Source: Mikania micrantha
Lineage: Eukaryota; Streptophyta; Magnoliopsida; Asterales; Asteraceae
Direction of reading: 5' to 3'
DNA length: 64,000 nt
NCBI GenBank assembly: GCA_009363875.1
Contig: CM018690.1
Coordinates: forward strand, 10,342,788 to 10,406,787
Every line of letters starts with the position of its first letter. Within the stretch, counting starts at the first letter, position 1. Below the pieces are notes generated by a model, which made no database searches, was not told the DNA's origin, and was given only the letters and a program-made list of their open reading frames with translations. Below, piece by piece: positions 21,423 to 32,809 of the stretch. The translations under genes were made by a program, and so were the position numbers.

Positions 21423-24324
21423 TGTAACGACCCGTTTCGATAGATTATTATAATATAATTTAACGGGTGAAATTGTAAGTTAAATATTTATTTAACTAGT
21501 ATTTGAATTATGTTAGTAAGTTAAATTAAATAACTAAGTTAGTTAACTTGGTTATGTGGGTTACTAAGTTGAGGGATTGAAATTGCCAAACTCTCAAACT
21601 TGTAACTAGGTGGATAAATGTTGACTTAGTCAACATAACTAGATATTTTTATCTAGTGTGAGTGTGTGTGTGTTTTGGACGTTCAAGAAGAGGAGAAGAA
21701 GAGAAAACCTTAGTTTTCCAACATTTTCCTCAAATTGGAAGTTTGTTTGGGTTGGAAACTAGCAATTGAAGCTAGAAATCAACTCCCAATATGATTACTA
21801 ACAAGAGGTAAGTGTTAGTTTGTTGTTTTGGTTAAATTTTCGTGAATGAATATGAAGCCATAAATGGGTTTTTCATCAAAACATGAATTGGGTGTTATCA
21901 CTAGCAAAAGATTGTTAGTTTTGATTGTTTAAACATGTTTTAAACACCCAACACATAGATTCTTGCATAAAGAATCAATAGATGATGATATGGGAGTTGG
22001 GTAAATTATGTGTGTTTGAATTCACATATGAGCTTGATGAATTGAGTTGAAAAATGATGTTATGTTGATATTTTTATGTAAGAATGTTGTCAAAACTCAA
22101 CAAAATCTATTAAACTTATAGTTTTATAGAGATTGAGTATAAAATGGGATTTGGATAATTTGAAATGTTCAAGAAAGTGTGTAGGAGAAATCTTGCACAC
22201 AAAGTGTTTGTAGAAATGCCAATAGTTTGATTTTTAATCAAAAGTTGGTGAAGTGAATTATGAAACTTGTTTGAAGTGATTATCATTGTAAAAATAGAGA
22301 ATTTGATAGTCAATGAATTGACTTAGATAAGTCAATGTAAATCTTAACTGGAATGATAGTTAAGAGAATTGAAACTTGATGTGAAATAGGTGGTGGTATT
22401 GGAAGTGCAAAGGAAAGTCAAAGAGAAGGCAAATCATCATTTGTTAATCTCTAATCCTAGTGCTAAGGTAAGTTATCTAACTTGCTAAACACCATATATG
22501 TGAAGTAGTAATAGTCTACTTATTGAATTTGTTTGACTATGGATGGTTTGGTTCATAGTGTTGTTGTTGATTTGGGCAGTTTGACTTATTTAGTCAAACT
22601 GTGTGTATCTAATGTGGCGCTTGAATTGTGATTAGTTGCAAGTACATCGAGTGTCAATTGATGTGCTATTCTAATACTTGAATTGATTTGACTATGAATT
22701 GATAAATTCATAGATAGATGTTGGTTGAGTAAATTGAATTGACTATGAATTTATAAATTCATAGATATAGTTTGGTTGAGTGAGTTGGATTGTAATTATG
22801 TGTAGTCCACTAATTGAGTTGAATGGACTATGAATGGTTGAATACCTACTTGAATGGAATTGGTTATGAATTGTTAAATTCATACTTGAATTGGATTAAT
22901 TATGAATTGTTAGTTCATAATTGTAATTGAGTTGATTGTTAGGTTTGACTTTATTTAGTCAAACTGACTATAGATCATAATGTTTGAATTGTGATATTAA
23001 GAAATTGAATTGAATAACAATTGATTTGGGGAAATCTATGATGGAAGGACTAGAGTGTGAACATCATAGTAAATTGTTTTGGTTATTTGAAATCTATGAT
23101 GGAAGGACTAGAGTGTGAACATCATAGTAAATTGTTTGGTTGATTGAAATCTATGATGGAAGGACTAGAGTGTGAACATCATAGTATGAATTGAAATTGT
23201 TGATTACTTCACCACTTGAATGTGGAAGTAAAATTTGGTAAGTTATGATGGAAGTACTTGAGTGAGAACATCATAACTATGTTGAATATCAATTGTCACT
23301 TGATTGTGATAATTGAGTTGATTTGGTTGAAATTGGTTAATTGAGTTAAATTTGTTTTGAAATCTATAATGGAATTACCTAAGGGTGAACATTATAGTAA
23401 TTTTTGTTGAAATATGATTGGTTATCAACGGTATAACTAATTGAATTGATTTGAATGGAAGTTGGAGGGTTAAACCCTTTGTGGTGACTTTGACCCATTT
23501 TGAGGTCTTGATTTCATCATAGATGGATTTGGTGTCAAATTATGTTTGAATTCATTATATTATGATCCAAACATGATAATACTCCATATTATATGTATAT
23601 GGATGATGGAAATAGGTTTTGGAAGGGTCAGAGCGTTAATTGCTTGAAATTGAAATTTTGACCCGTTTTGAGGATTTGATGTCCAATTATGTTTGGATAT
23701 GAAATGATGTAATTTGATGATTTGAATCCAAGTTATATGGTTGAATAGACCTTTTGGATGTGTGAAATCACTTTGAAAAGTGAAAGAACGAAAACGGGTC
23801 TTCGAATGGGTCAAAACTGCACAAAACTGGAAGTTTCTGCACCAAAGTGCAGAAGACCATAAGCTACGGCCCTGGGACCATAAGCTACGGCCTAGGGTAG
23901 CTGAACTTTCTGATTTACGGCCCTGAGAGAGTAGGCTACGGCCTACCTTACGGCCTTGATCAAAATTGATGTATTTTGCCATTTTTGGGTTGGGGAACCA
24001 TTGGGGATAATCTTACTTAGTTCTTATGAACTAATGGTGAAATTATATGTGGTGTTTTGCAGGTCGGAGTGAGATGATGCGTTAAAGCTCATGATCGGGC
24101 ACGTAAGTTAAAAGTTCAAACGTTTTGGTAAATTTTGGTTGTTGGGTTTTCATACAAACTATTGTATGATAATATTGGAATGTAATTAGTAACTAATCAA
24201 GTTCATATTACATATAAAAATGTTTTTCTCGCTTCCGCATAAATATTTGATAAAGTTTTGAGTTAAAACTTAACTGGGACCTAAATTTGACACGTGTAAG
24301 CATGTATGGATTTTGGGTGTTACA
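21423..24324 (+). repeat. 3' LTR of Element B
   Basis: Copy of 14741-17642 with identical length and landmark positions, including the covarying hairpins at 23036-23397. Confidence 0.93.
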
Positions 24325-24329
24325 TGAAA

Positions 24330-25011
24330 TCAAGAGAGATTTCAAATGATTGCAATTACAGGAACAGAGAACAGAGGAATCATGGGTGTTTAAAAGTGTA
24401 TGGTAGGTAAAAACGCTTAATTATCATTAACAACAATGTCCTATGCGGATTAGTATGTGGTGGGACGTCGTCTGGGCGGGGTTGTAGCCTTGACCCAGGG
24501 GTATGCCCTATATATAAGCATACCGATCTGGATGATACATGTGGTGTTAATGAGGTTAGGGTCTTTACCGAAAGAAGGGTTCAAAACATTTTCAAAATTT
24601 CAAAACTATATGAACTCACCAACCATGTGTTGACTTGATCTTTTTGCATGACTTCTCAGGTGACGAACAGGTCAATTAGGAAGTCATTACTTCTGGACTA
24701 GGACTTCAGATAGAAGACTTAGTATTTTGGACCTGCATATTTTGAAGGCAACATTACACCTACCATTTTGTATATCTTGTGTAAATACAAGATAGAAACT
24801 CATGGTGTTAACAGTAGAGTTACATTGTTAAATTATAAACAATATTGATGTAGTTTAACTTTGTAATTCTATCCTATTTAGCATTTCTCATTTATGTATC
24901 ATGTGACATATAACAATCTGATCAGTCCGATTATCACTCCCGATATCGCGCCCCGGGAACCTTCCGCCCGACGGGACAACCGATCCTATCCCGCCGGCTC
25001 GGGGTGTGACA
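24330..25011 (+). repeat. 3' LTR of Element A, second part
   Basis: Continues the split LTR (TCAAGAGAGATTTCAAATG...) and ends GGGTGTGACA before the ACACG duplication. Matches 6603-7283. Confidence 0.92.
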
Positions 25012-25016
25012 ACACG

Positions 25017-25317
25017 TCAATAATCATTTAATTACATTAATTGACAATTGAAATGAATTCACGCTTCAATATCGCTGCTAAAATTAGCCTGAATTTAATT
25101 AAAATACGTGTGAATTGAGCTGGCAACAATATGTGCCGCGTTCGGATTTGGATCTGGACATGGAGTAACACCTCATTTGCGGTGCACGTATATAAGTATA
25201 TATGTGTAGGCCTTTAAGGGACAAAAGTTAAAGTGCACTAATTTTAATTTTATTTTAATTATTTTGTGAAAATAACGTTAAAATCGTTGGGATAATCAAC
25301 TTCAAACGATAACTTTG
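25017..25317. other. Unassigned non-coding flank
   Basis: AT-rich sequence after Element A. I see no gene. It may include more of the old LTR target, but alignment by eye is not convincing. Confidence 0.4.
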
Positions 25318-25434
25318 AGCCGGGGACTCTTTCGGAGCAACCTCTTTATCCGAATAGGGATAGGGTAAGGTTTGTATCTATCGTTTCCCTCCAGACCCTA
25401 CCGAAAATGGGAATATACTGGGCATGGTTGTTGT
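25318..25434 (+). mobile_element. SINE-like 3' tail (Au-type)
   Basis: GAGCCGGGGACTCTTTCGGA, then a TCCGAATAGGGATAGGGTAAG block, CCAGACCCTACC, and a terminal TTG repeat. These match my memory of the 3' half of plant Au-like SINEs. The tRNA-derived 5' half is not recognisable. The GTT-rich tail is interrupted by the hAT MITE and resumes at 25934. Confidence 0.55.
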
Positions 25435-25933
25435 TAGGGCTGTAAACGAACACGAACGAGCCCTTGTTCGTGTTCGTTCGTTTAACTTTTATCTTATTCA
25501 TGAACGGTTCACGAACGCTAACCAAACGAAAATTCTTGTTCGTGTTCGTTTATTAAGGTATTTAGCTTGTTCACGAACGGTTCACGAACGTTAACGAACA
25601 CATATTATTTAAACAATAAAAATCAACATTCTTAATGTCAAGCATTAGAGATAATCATTTATAAATATATAAATTAAAATATTATAGTATTAAAATAAAA
25701 ATAACTTAATATTATGGTATTAAACTAAAAATAAAAGACTAAAAATATCCAACACATTTAATGAATAAATATAATAAATGAACTTAACCGAACATAAACG
25801 AACGTAAACGAACATGTTACTGAACGTTCACGAACACAAATGAACGAACAAGACCTCGGTTCATGTTATTTCATTTAACTAAACAAACTTTCCGCCGAAC
25901 AGTTCCCGAACTGTTCGCAGAACGTAAGCCCTA
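25435..25933. mobile_element. hAT-type MITE (499 bp)
   Basis: Starts TAGGGCTGTAAACGAAC and ends CGTAAGCCCTA, giving a TAGGGCT terminal inverted repeat. It is flanked by an 8-bp duplication GTTGTTGT (25427-25434 and 25934-25941). The interior has many GTTCACGAACG-type inverted repeats. 8-bp duplications and TAGGG ends are typical of hAT MITEs. No transposase is encoded. Confidence 0.88.
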
Positions 25934-25941
25934 GTTGTTGT

Positions 25942-26280
25942 CGTCGTCGTCTGGACATGGACTAGTGAAGAAGAAAGGAAAAGGGGTTTTTGATTTTTAC
26001 ACTTTTGGCCCATTTTCTTTCAAAGTTTTATCCCTTGGTTTAAAGTATAGTAAACTAAAAGTAGTTTTTGTCTTTACTAAATTGGATCTTCCAGTATTTG
26101 TATCTTATTTATGTATGCCAAAAATTTTTTTATAAAGTTTATAAACTTTTATTTATTGTTTTTAACTTAATATTGTTTATAAAAATTTATAGGTTTTACA
26201 AATTAATATCTAAATCTAATTCTTATTTATTTTATAGTTTAATAGAAACCTTGCTATTTTAGCACATTAGTTACGCATAT
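25942..26280. other. AT-rich non-coding stretch
   Basis: Short low-complexity frames only (25935-26135 and 26068-26262, rich in F, L, I, Y). No gene recognised. Confidence 0.5.

Positions 26281-26330
<50 letters not shown>
26281..26330. repeat. (TA)n microsatellite
   Basis: About 25 TA units. Similar runs are at 26710-26757, 31427-31459, 35938-35967 and 54548-54567. TA runs flank the foldback and inverted-repeat elements of this region. Confidence 0.9.
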
Positions 26331-26332
<2 letters not shown>

Positions 26333-26340
26333 TGTGAACG

Positions 26341-26700
26341 AATAATAACCCACTTTTAAAGCGACAACCCAATAACTTTGCCAAAACGAAGCCGAATCTT
26401 GAATTTTTTTTTTGAACATCATTGTAACACAATTAGAACGCTATGTTCTTTTATGAGTTTGTGAAAATTCATAATCGTTTAAGATATATCATCGTTGTAA
26501 GTTTTTGACAAAAACTGTTACAGTGTTGTAAATCAAAAACTTACAACGACGATATCTCTTAAACGGTTATTAATTTTCACAAACTCATAAAAGAACATAG
26601 TGTTCTAATTGTGTTACAATGATGTTAAAAAAAAAATTCAAGATTCGGCTTCGTTTTGGCAAAGTTATTGGGTTATCGCTTTAAAAGTGGGTTATTATTT
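26341..26700. mobile_element. Foldback MITE, near-perfect 360-bp palindrome
   Basis: AATAATAACCCACTTTTAAA at the left is the reverse complement of the right end, and the arms match almost throughout, with a turn near 26515. No coding capacity. It lies between two TA runs, so the target duplication cannot be read. A second, left-truncated copy is at 31045-31417. Confidence 0.85.
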
Positions 26701-26708
26701 GAACATTT

Positions 26709-26762
<54 letters not shown>

Positions 26763-26765
26763 TAT

Positions 26766-28060
26766 AGTATAGGGTTAGTCTAAAAAGGAGAAAAACTATA
26801 AAAAATGTAGGAAGAGATTTGGGCCATTGGTTTTTTAGATGGATGGTTGTAATTATGCCACATCATTAGAGATAATCATGGGAAAACTTAAATGGTTGGA
26901 AGGGTATAATGGGTATTGTGATTATTGTCGACTTTTTTAACAACTTCTCCTTTTTTAAAAACGTTTATAACTTTTTTATATGTTATTATTATTTAAAAAA
27001 AAATACACCACAAAATCGAGCATTTTTTTAATCTTTTCAATGAGTATAATATTGCTATAAAAAAAACCAGCCTGAATTTATTGTATAGAATTTTGCGTTT
27101 TATGGTGTTTTCGGATGGTTTATATGTCTGAACTCTAAAAACACCATAAGTTATCCAGTTTAAGTTCATCTTTGACGATTTCCCATTCCTTCCCTGCCGA
27201 GCCGCCTCTCTTCGCCATTCGATGCCTCTGCCTTCCCTTTCTATAACATAGCCAAGCGCCCTCCTTTACAATCACTAAGAAAAAAGAAATACCAATCAAA
27301 GCCCTATCGTATCAGTACGTCTCTGTTCTTTTTCCGGTAACACCATAAAATGTTTACACTATAACTCGAAAAAACACTATAAAACGTAAGGATGCGTCAC
27401 ATAAGAAACACCATAAAAGTGTATATGGTGTTTTTAGTGTTCAAAAACACTACAAAATGCCCTGTTTTAGTTTCACTAGTACCTGAACACAATAAACACC
27501 ATAAAATAACTCGAAAAACACCATAAAACGTGAACCACATAAAACATAAACGTCACAAAACGTATAGATGCGTCACAAAATTAAATGTTTATAGTGTTTT
27601 TAGTGTTCAATATGTTCATTCGTGAACTCCATAAACCTAAGTTTGAAAAACACCATGCATAAACTTAAATGTTTATAATGTTTTTCGTGTTCAAAAACAC
27701 CATAAAATGACTTGTAGTGTTTTATGTTCTGTTAGTATTCAAAAACACTATAAAACAAAAAACGTCATAAAAACGCATGTTTCATGAACACATATTATTG
27801 GTTTTTTTAATATACTCGTTTGAAAGATAAAAAAACGATTGATTTTATGGTGTGATTTTTTCAAAAAAATGTTAATGCATAAAATAGTTACAAACGTTTA
27901 AAAAAAACGGTGGAAATTGCATGTGACTTGCATGTGCAGCCTCCTTTTTTAATTTTTACATATATACCCTCTAACCTAATGTATACATGTCTCTTGTTGT
28001 TGCTTCTTACACTTTTTAAGATTTTTATCCTTTGTAGAATATCCCTCCCCTATATATATC
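26766..28060. mobile_element. AT-rich inverted-repeat transposon, unit 1, copy A
   Basis: Begins TATAGGGTTAG..AAAAGGAGAAAAACTATAAAAAATGTAGGAAG and ends CTTCTTACACTTTTTAAG..CCTTTGTAGAATATCCC. The ends are imperfect inverted repeats. The interior is packed with AACACCATAAAA and its complement. No transposase. Class unclear: a TIR DNA element in TA-rich targets. It is followed by a related unit 2 from about 28103. Copies B and C are at 31463 and 34831. Confidence 0.6.
27165..27345. other. GC-richer insert in copy A, possible captured gene fragment
   Basis: Copy A carries about 170 bases absent from copy B (junctions near 27165 and 27345, versus 31858-31895). It has C-rich text such as CCGAGCCGCCTCTCTTCGCC and an AAAAAAGAAATACC stretch, which looks like the 5' untranslated part of a gene. 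No frame is long enough to identify a source. Confidence 0.4.
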
Positions 28061-28102
28061 AAAATATATCTTTTAGAATTTCATTAATAATCTTTATATA
28101 TA

Positions 28103-28261
28103 TAGATTCTGGTTAGGCTACAAAGGAGTAAAACTCAAAAAAGTGTAGGAAGGAATTTCAATCCTTGATCTTGGATTTGAAGGGCTGTAAATGTGTCACA
28201 TCAAAAGAAGATTTTAAAAGGAAATTAAAATAGATGGAAGGGTATAATAGGTATTGCAACC
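28103..28261. mobile_element. AT-rich element unit 2, 5' part, copy A
   Basis: GGTTAGGCTACAAAGGAGTAAAACTC restarts the terminal sequence of unit 1 in diverged form. The text runs to ..GGTATTGCAACC and then switches to the retroelement gene. The unbroken unit 2 is at 35414-35940. Confidence 0.6.
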
Positions 28262-29558
28262 TCTGATATAATAGGCTCTGGGTCAGGAAACCTTGCCTGT
28301 AACTGTGTCACCACTCTCATTAAAGTTTGGGTAGTGGGAGAGAGTGGTTCCTCCACAGTTAGAACAGGGGTTCCTTGAGCCTGGGTGTTAGTTTGGGTGG
28401 GGGGCATTTCTGGATGATATGAACCTGGAGACCTGGGAGACAGTCTCTGATCTAGTGGAGTTGCTTCAGGTGAAGCAGACTAAAGAATGGGGTTTTCCCT
28501 TTGAATATTCTCAGATATGTTTTGGGACATATGCCGAGGGCTTTCAGGCTGGTTAAGGGCAGCCACAGGTTCCAGAGGAAGAACCTGTGGATCAACAAGA
28601 GGTGTGGCTTTCACCTTAGGTAGGACTGTGCCCTGGGCAGTCCTTTTAACCTTTTTCTTTTTGGGATCAGTAGAAGGAGCCTGAGCAACTGTAGAGAGTT
28701 GCACAGGGGTTCGTTTGCGCTTGTAAGTGATCTTTATGGGGTGAGGAACAGAAGTGGAAGGTGTGGGTTCAGCATCTGTGGGGTTAACAGAGCTGCCACC
28801 TTCAAGAGTATGTGACTCCATAGATGGAAGAAGGGGAGTGAATTTCCCAGAAAACTGATTACCCTTCTTCTTTAGTTGCACAAAAACCTTGGAAGAAACC
28901 AAGGGCATTTTGTATGTATTCCCAGTTAGATTGAGGGAGGTGCCCAACTCCTCATTAAAGATCTGTTGCAAAAACCTGGGGTACATACAAAATTTCTTTG
29001 GGGACGAAATATTGTCAACCAAATTATTAAAAATAAAAGCAGAAAGTTAAACAGTTGGTTGGAGACCAAACCATGAATAGCCGAAGCTAAGTCAGATGGA
29101 ATTTGATCCCAACCTCCAGTTTTATTGGAAAGGCAGTGAAGGAACAAATGTATGAGGTACTTGTAATTATAGGACACTCTACCCTTCAAATAGGTTGTTG
29201 TAGGGAGAGGACCTTCGTACCCCATCGACTGAAATGTCGATGCTACCTCATCCTTTGTGAATGAGACCTTTTCACCGGCATCATTTAGTCTGAGATGCCG
29301 ACAGATGGTCTCCACATTGATAGAAATAGGATGAGCATCAATGGTGGCATTGAGAGTCCGACCATTGGAAGAAGAAGAAACAGAACAAGATGCCCAAAAC
29401 TGTTGGTGATGAGATTCATACACCAAGGGCTGAGAGGTGAGAGCGAAGAAATACCTGCTCCTTTGAAGAAAGGAGACGATTGGAGCGAAATCAGCATCAT
29501 GTTCTGCTGATAGCTCCGCTGGAACGTTGTGAGCAGGTTTGAATGCAAGAAGATCCAT
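28225..29558 (-). pseudogene. Env-like/ORF3-like retroelement protein, copy A (broken)
   Basis: Same gene as 32773-34158. It is broken by a one-base deletion in an A run near 29040 (AGAAAGTT versus AGAAAAGTT in the intact copy) and by a stop near 28478 where the intact copy has a sense codon (CTAAAG versus CTCAAG on the plus strand). The pieces are 28926-29558 (starting MDLLAFKPAHN), 28480-29022 and 28225-28407. The N-terminal extension of copy B is absent because about 150 bases upstream differ. Confidence 0.7.
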
Positions 29559-29651
29559 GGCAGATTGTGATTTTTAGGTTACAATTTGGAAGAAAGAAGA
29601 AAAGAAAATTTTAAAGTGAAACGGTGAGAGAAAACGAATGAGCGGGAGACC

Positions 29652-29659
29652 TATTTATA
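29652..29659 (-). promoter_or_regulatory. TATA box upstream of env-like gene, copy A
   Basis: On the minus strand TATAAATA, about 95 bases before the start codon at 29558. The same box is at 34338-34345 for copy B. It lies inside the element, between primer site and gene, so the gene seems to have its own promoter. Confidence 0.5.
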
Positions 29660-29719
29660 CCTTTGGATTTCAGCATTTAATATATAGATACATTAAATTT
29701 GAGATCCGGATGTCAGAAA

Positions 29720-30105
29720 AAGGTCTTCCGATAACAGCCGGTTTCACAATAAATGTTCAAAATTTATTAAGGACAAAAGGGGGGGGCTTCCGAAGATGTA
29801 GCTTTCGGAAGGAGTTTAAGAACCAAAAAGTTTTTCAGAAGAGATTTGCTTCCGATGCATAAAGTTTATACTGTCGGAAGCACTACTTCTGAAATATCAG
29901 AAGCAATGGTTATGAAGTATAAAGTTAATATATCGGAAGCACTGCTTCTGAAATGTTAAATAAGTTCATCATGCAAAATGTTCTTCGGAAGACACCTTAT
30001 TCTGAAGAGTACCTTGAGAATATTATGCTTCCGAAGCTAATGTATCGGAAGAGTATTTCTTCAGAAGGTAATTCAGCTTCTGAAGTGTTAAACCTTCCGA
30101 TTAAG
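29720..30105. promoter_or_regulatory. TTCGGAAG / CTTCYGAAG motif cluster, copy A
   Basis: About sixteen copies of CTTCCGAAG, TTCGGAAG, TTCTGAAG or TCAGAAG in under 400 bases, directly upstream (minus strand) of the TATA box. It is repeated at 34395-34795, and a further cluster is inside the LTR at 30745-30975. An enhancer-like array is possible; no factor is assigned. Confidence 0.5.
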
Positions 30106-30159
30106 GAAGAAATAAACTGGTAACTTGATGATGATGAGTCACTCAAGTTCAAGAGCCAA

Positions 30160-30172
30160 GGCTCTGATACCA
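30160..30172 (-). promoter_or_regulatory. Primer-binding site of minus-strand retroelement
   Basis: GGCTCTGATACCA on the plus strand is the complement of TGGTATCAGAGCC. It sits two bases from the LTR edge at 30175. Confidence 0.8.
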
Positions 30173-30174
30173 CT

Positions 30175-31026
30175 TGTAGGATCGAGTTGCTTAAACTAAA
30201 CAACACTTCACAAGTATTTTTTCTATACTCTAACAGATGCGGAATGTTCTGTTAGATTAATCTCTCAAACACTCAAATGACAAAGTAATAATCTTTGAAC
30301 GAAAATAAGAACACAAGAATAATTTCAAGCTCAAGGATATATTTCTCTCAAAGTAATAAGCGTACAGGTACAAGCCCCTTTGAAACAACATACAATGGGA
30401 GGTTATATAGCCGAGGCTACAACCGTATACACTTAGGAATACAAGTTGGGTATACTAGACAAGTACATAAAGTAAAGCTTATTCTAGTATGTTGAGTGTC
30501 TTAACAGGCTAAGACACTCAGTTTTAATCATTATACAAATAGACATTGACTTTACAAAGACTACTAAATACAAAAGACATTTAATGTTATAAATCTTCAA
30601 GGCTTCAGTTGATCTTTTGCATTTAATGCAGCATGGGAGAAGTAAGGCACTTTATCTGACTCAATACATGTTGTCTTTGTCTTTCCTCAGACCAGCATGT
30701 CTTGTGTCAGAACCTTCTTGTACTTTGAACGTGTTCAGCTACAGTCTTTGATTTAGGAATCTTTTCGGAAGTCTTTGTCAGCAGAGGAATGTCTTCGGAA
30801 GCTTTTGTTCTTCAGAAGCAACTTCTGAAGCTTTGAATCTACTAGATGCTGATCCTTCCGAAGCAGTTGTCTTGTATACCTTTCGGTAGGAGTAAGTTAT
30901 CCTTCGGAAGTAATGTTGCTTCCGAAGAGTAACTTCTTCCTTCCGAAGAGTAACTTCTTCCTTCCGAAGAGTATTAGTCTTTGTAGCACTTATACTTAGA
31001 CAAAATAGAAAGTTTGGTGAGCATCA
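30175..31026 (-). repeat. LTR of the minus-strand (Copia-like) element, about 850 bp
   Basis: On the minus strand it would start TGATGCTCACCAAAC near 31026 and end ..CGATCCTACA at 30175, next to the primer site. It contains a second TTCGGAAG cluster. The upper boundary is approximate because the partner LTR is missing. The text switches to the foldback MITE at about 31045. Confidence 0.55.
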
Positions 31027-31044
31027 GCCTTTATTAGTCTTTAC

Positions 31045-31417
31045 AACTTTGCCAAAACGAAGCCGAATCTTGAATTTTTTTTTTGAACATCATTGTAACA
31101 CAATTAGAACACTATGTTCTTTTATGAGTTTGTGAAAATTGTAACACAATTAGAACACTATGTTCTTTTATGAGTTTGTGAAAATTCATAATCGTTTAAG
31201 ATATATCATCGTTGTAAGTTTTTGACAAAAACTGTTACAGTGCTGTAAATCAAAAACTTACAACGACGATATCTCTTAAACGGTTATTAATTTTCACAAA
31301 CTCATAAAAGAACATAATGTTCTAATTGTGTTACAATGATGTTAAAAAAAAATTCAAGATTCGGCTTCGTTTTGGCAAAGTTATTGGGTTATCGCTTTAA
31401 AAGTGGGTTATTATTTG
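31045..31417. mobile_element. Foldback MITE, second copy (left-truncated)
   Basis: Matches 26375-26700, with an extra duplicated block of about 60 bases (GTAACACAATTAGAACACTA repeated near 31095 and 31142). Confidence 0.8.
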
Positions 31418-31424
31418 AACATTT

Positions 31425-31460
<36 letters not shown>

Positions 31461-31462
31461 TA

Positions 31463-32809
31463 TAGTATAGGGTTAGTCTAAAAAGGAGAAAAACTATAAA
31501 AAATGTAGGAAGAGATTTGGGCCATTGGTTTTTTAGATGGATGGTTGTAATTATGCCACATCATTAGAGATAATCATGGGAAAACTTAAATGGTTGGAAG
31601 GGTATAATGGGTATTGTGATTATTGTCGACTTTTTTAACAACTTCTCCTTTTTTAAAAACGTTTATAACTTTTTTATATGTTATTATTATTTAAAAAAAA
31701 ATACACCACAAAATCGAGCATTTTTTTAATCTTTTCAATGAGTATAATATTGCTATAAAAAAAACCAGCCTGAATTTATTGTATAGAATTTTGCGTTTTA
31801 TGGTGTTTTCGGATGGTTTATATGTCTGAACTCTAAAAACACCATAAGTTATCCGGTTTAAGTTTCATGAATATCCGAACACTATTAACACCATAAAATG
31901 TTTACACTATAACTCGAAAAAACACTATAAAACGTAAGGATGCGTCACATAAGAAACACCATAAAAGTGTATATGGTGTTTTTAGTGTTCAAAAACACTA
32001 CAAAATGCCCTGTTTTAGTTTCACTAGTACCTGAACACAATAAACACCATAAAATAACTCGAAAAACACCATAAAACGTGAACCACATAAAACATAAACG
32101 TCACAAAACGTATAGATGCGTCACAAAATTAAATGTTTATAGTGTTTTTAGTGTTCAATATGTTCATTCGTGAACTCCATAAACCTAAGTTTGAAAAACA
32201 CCATGCATAAACTTAAATGTTTATAATGTTTTTCGTGTTCAAAAACACCATAAAATGACTTGTAGTGTTTTATGTTCTGTTAGTATTCAAAAACACTATA
32301 AAACAAAAAACGTCATAAAAACGCATGTTTCATGAACACATATTATTGGTTTTTTTAATATACTCGTTTGAAAGATAAAAAAACGATTGATTTTATGGTG
32401 TGATTTTTTCAAAAAAATGTTAATGCATAAAATAGTTACAAACGTTTAAAAAAAACGGTGGAAATTGCATGTGACTTGCATGTGCAGCCTCCTTTTTTAA
32501 TTTTTACATATATACCCTCTAACCTAATGTATACATGTCTCTTGTTGTTGCTTCTTACACTTTTTAAGATTTTTATCCTTTGTAGAATATCCCTCCCCTA
32601 TATATATCAAAATATATCTTTTAGAATTTCATTAATAATCTTTATATATATAGATTCTGGTTAGGCTACAAAGGAGTAAAACTCAAAAAAGTGTAGGAAG
32701 GAATTTCAATCCTTGATCTTGGATTTGAAGGGCTGTAAATGTGCCACATCAAAAGAAGATTTTAAAAGGAAATTAAAATAGATGGAAGGGTATAATAGGT
32801 ATTGCAACC
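31463..32809. mobile_element. AT-rich inverted-repeat element, copy B (unit 1 plus start of unit 2)
   Basis: Nearly identical to 26766-28261 except that the GC-richer insert is absent. It ends at the same ..GGTATTGCAACC junction with the retroelement gene. Confidence 0.75.

Larger units (their letters stand above)
14741..24324 (+). mobile_element. Element B: young LARD-type non-autonomous LTR retrotransposon
   Basis: TGTAACGACC...GTGTTACA, flanked by a perfect TGAAA duplication (14736-14740 and 24325-24329), inserted in the 3' LTR of Element A. The LTRs are 2902 bp each, at a constant offset of 6682, with no difference found in the parts I compared. Primer site and purine tract are present. 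The 3780-bp interior has no gag or pol similarity. Long LTRs with a conserved non-coding interior fit the LARD class. Identical LTRs mean recent insertion, so a helper must have been active recently. Confidence 0.93.
2695..25011 (+). mobile_element. Element A: Ty3/Gypsy chromovirus with 4.6-kb LTRs, partly degenerate
   Basis: The element begins TGTAACAGC and ends GGGTGTGACA. It is flanked by a perfect 5-bp target duplication ACACG (2690-2694 and 25012-25016). Order: 5' LTR 2695-7283, tRNA-Met primer site, gag-like zinc-knuckle ORF, RT debris, integrase with chromodomain, purine tract, 3' LTR. The 3' LTR is split by Element B (14741-24324). The interior is only 3.54 kb, far below a full gag-pol of about 4.5-5 kb, so the element is defective and was probably mobilised in trans. 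The C-terminal chromodomain places it in the Tekay/Del-like chromovirus group by family knowledge. Confidence 0.9.

Noticed and set aside
26035..26262. Small hydrophobic ORFs
   Set aside because: Low-complexity AT-rich frames rich in F, L, I, Y; no start context or similarity.
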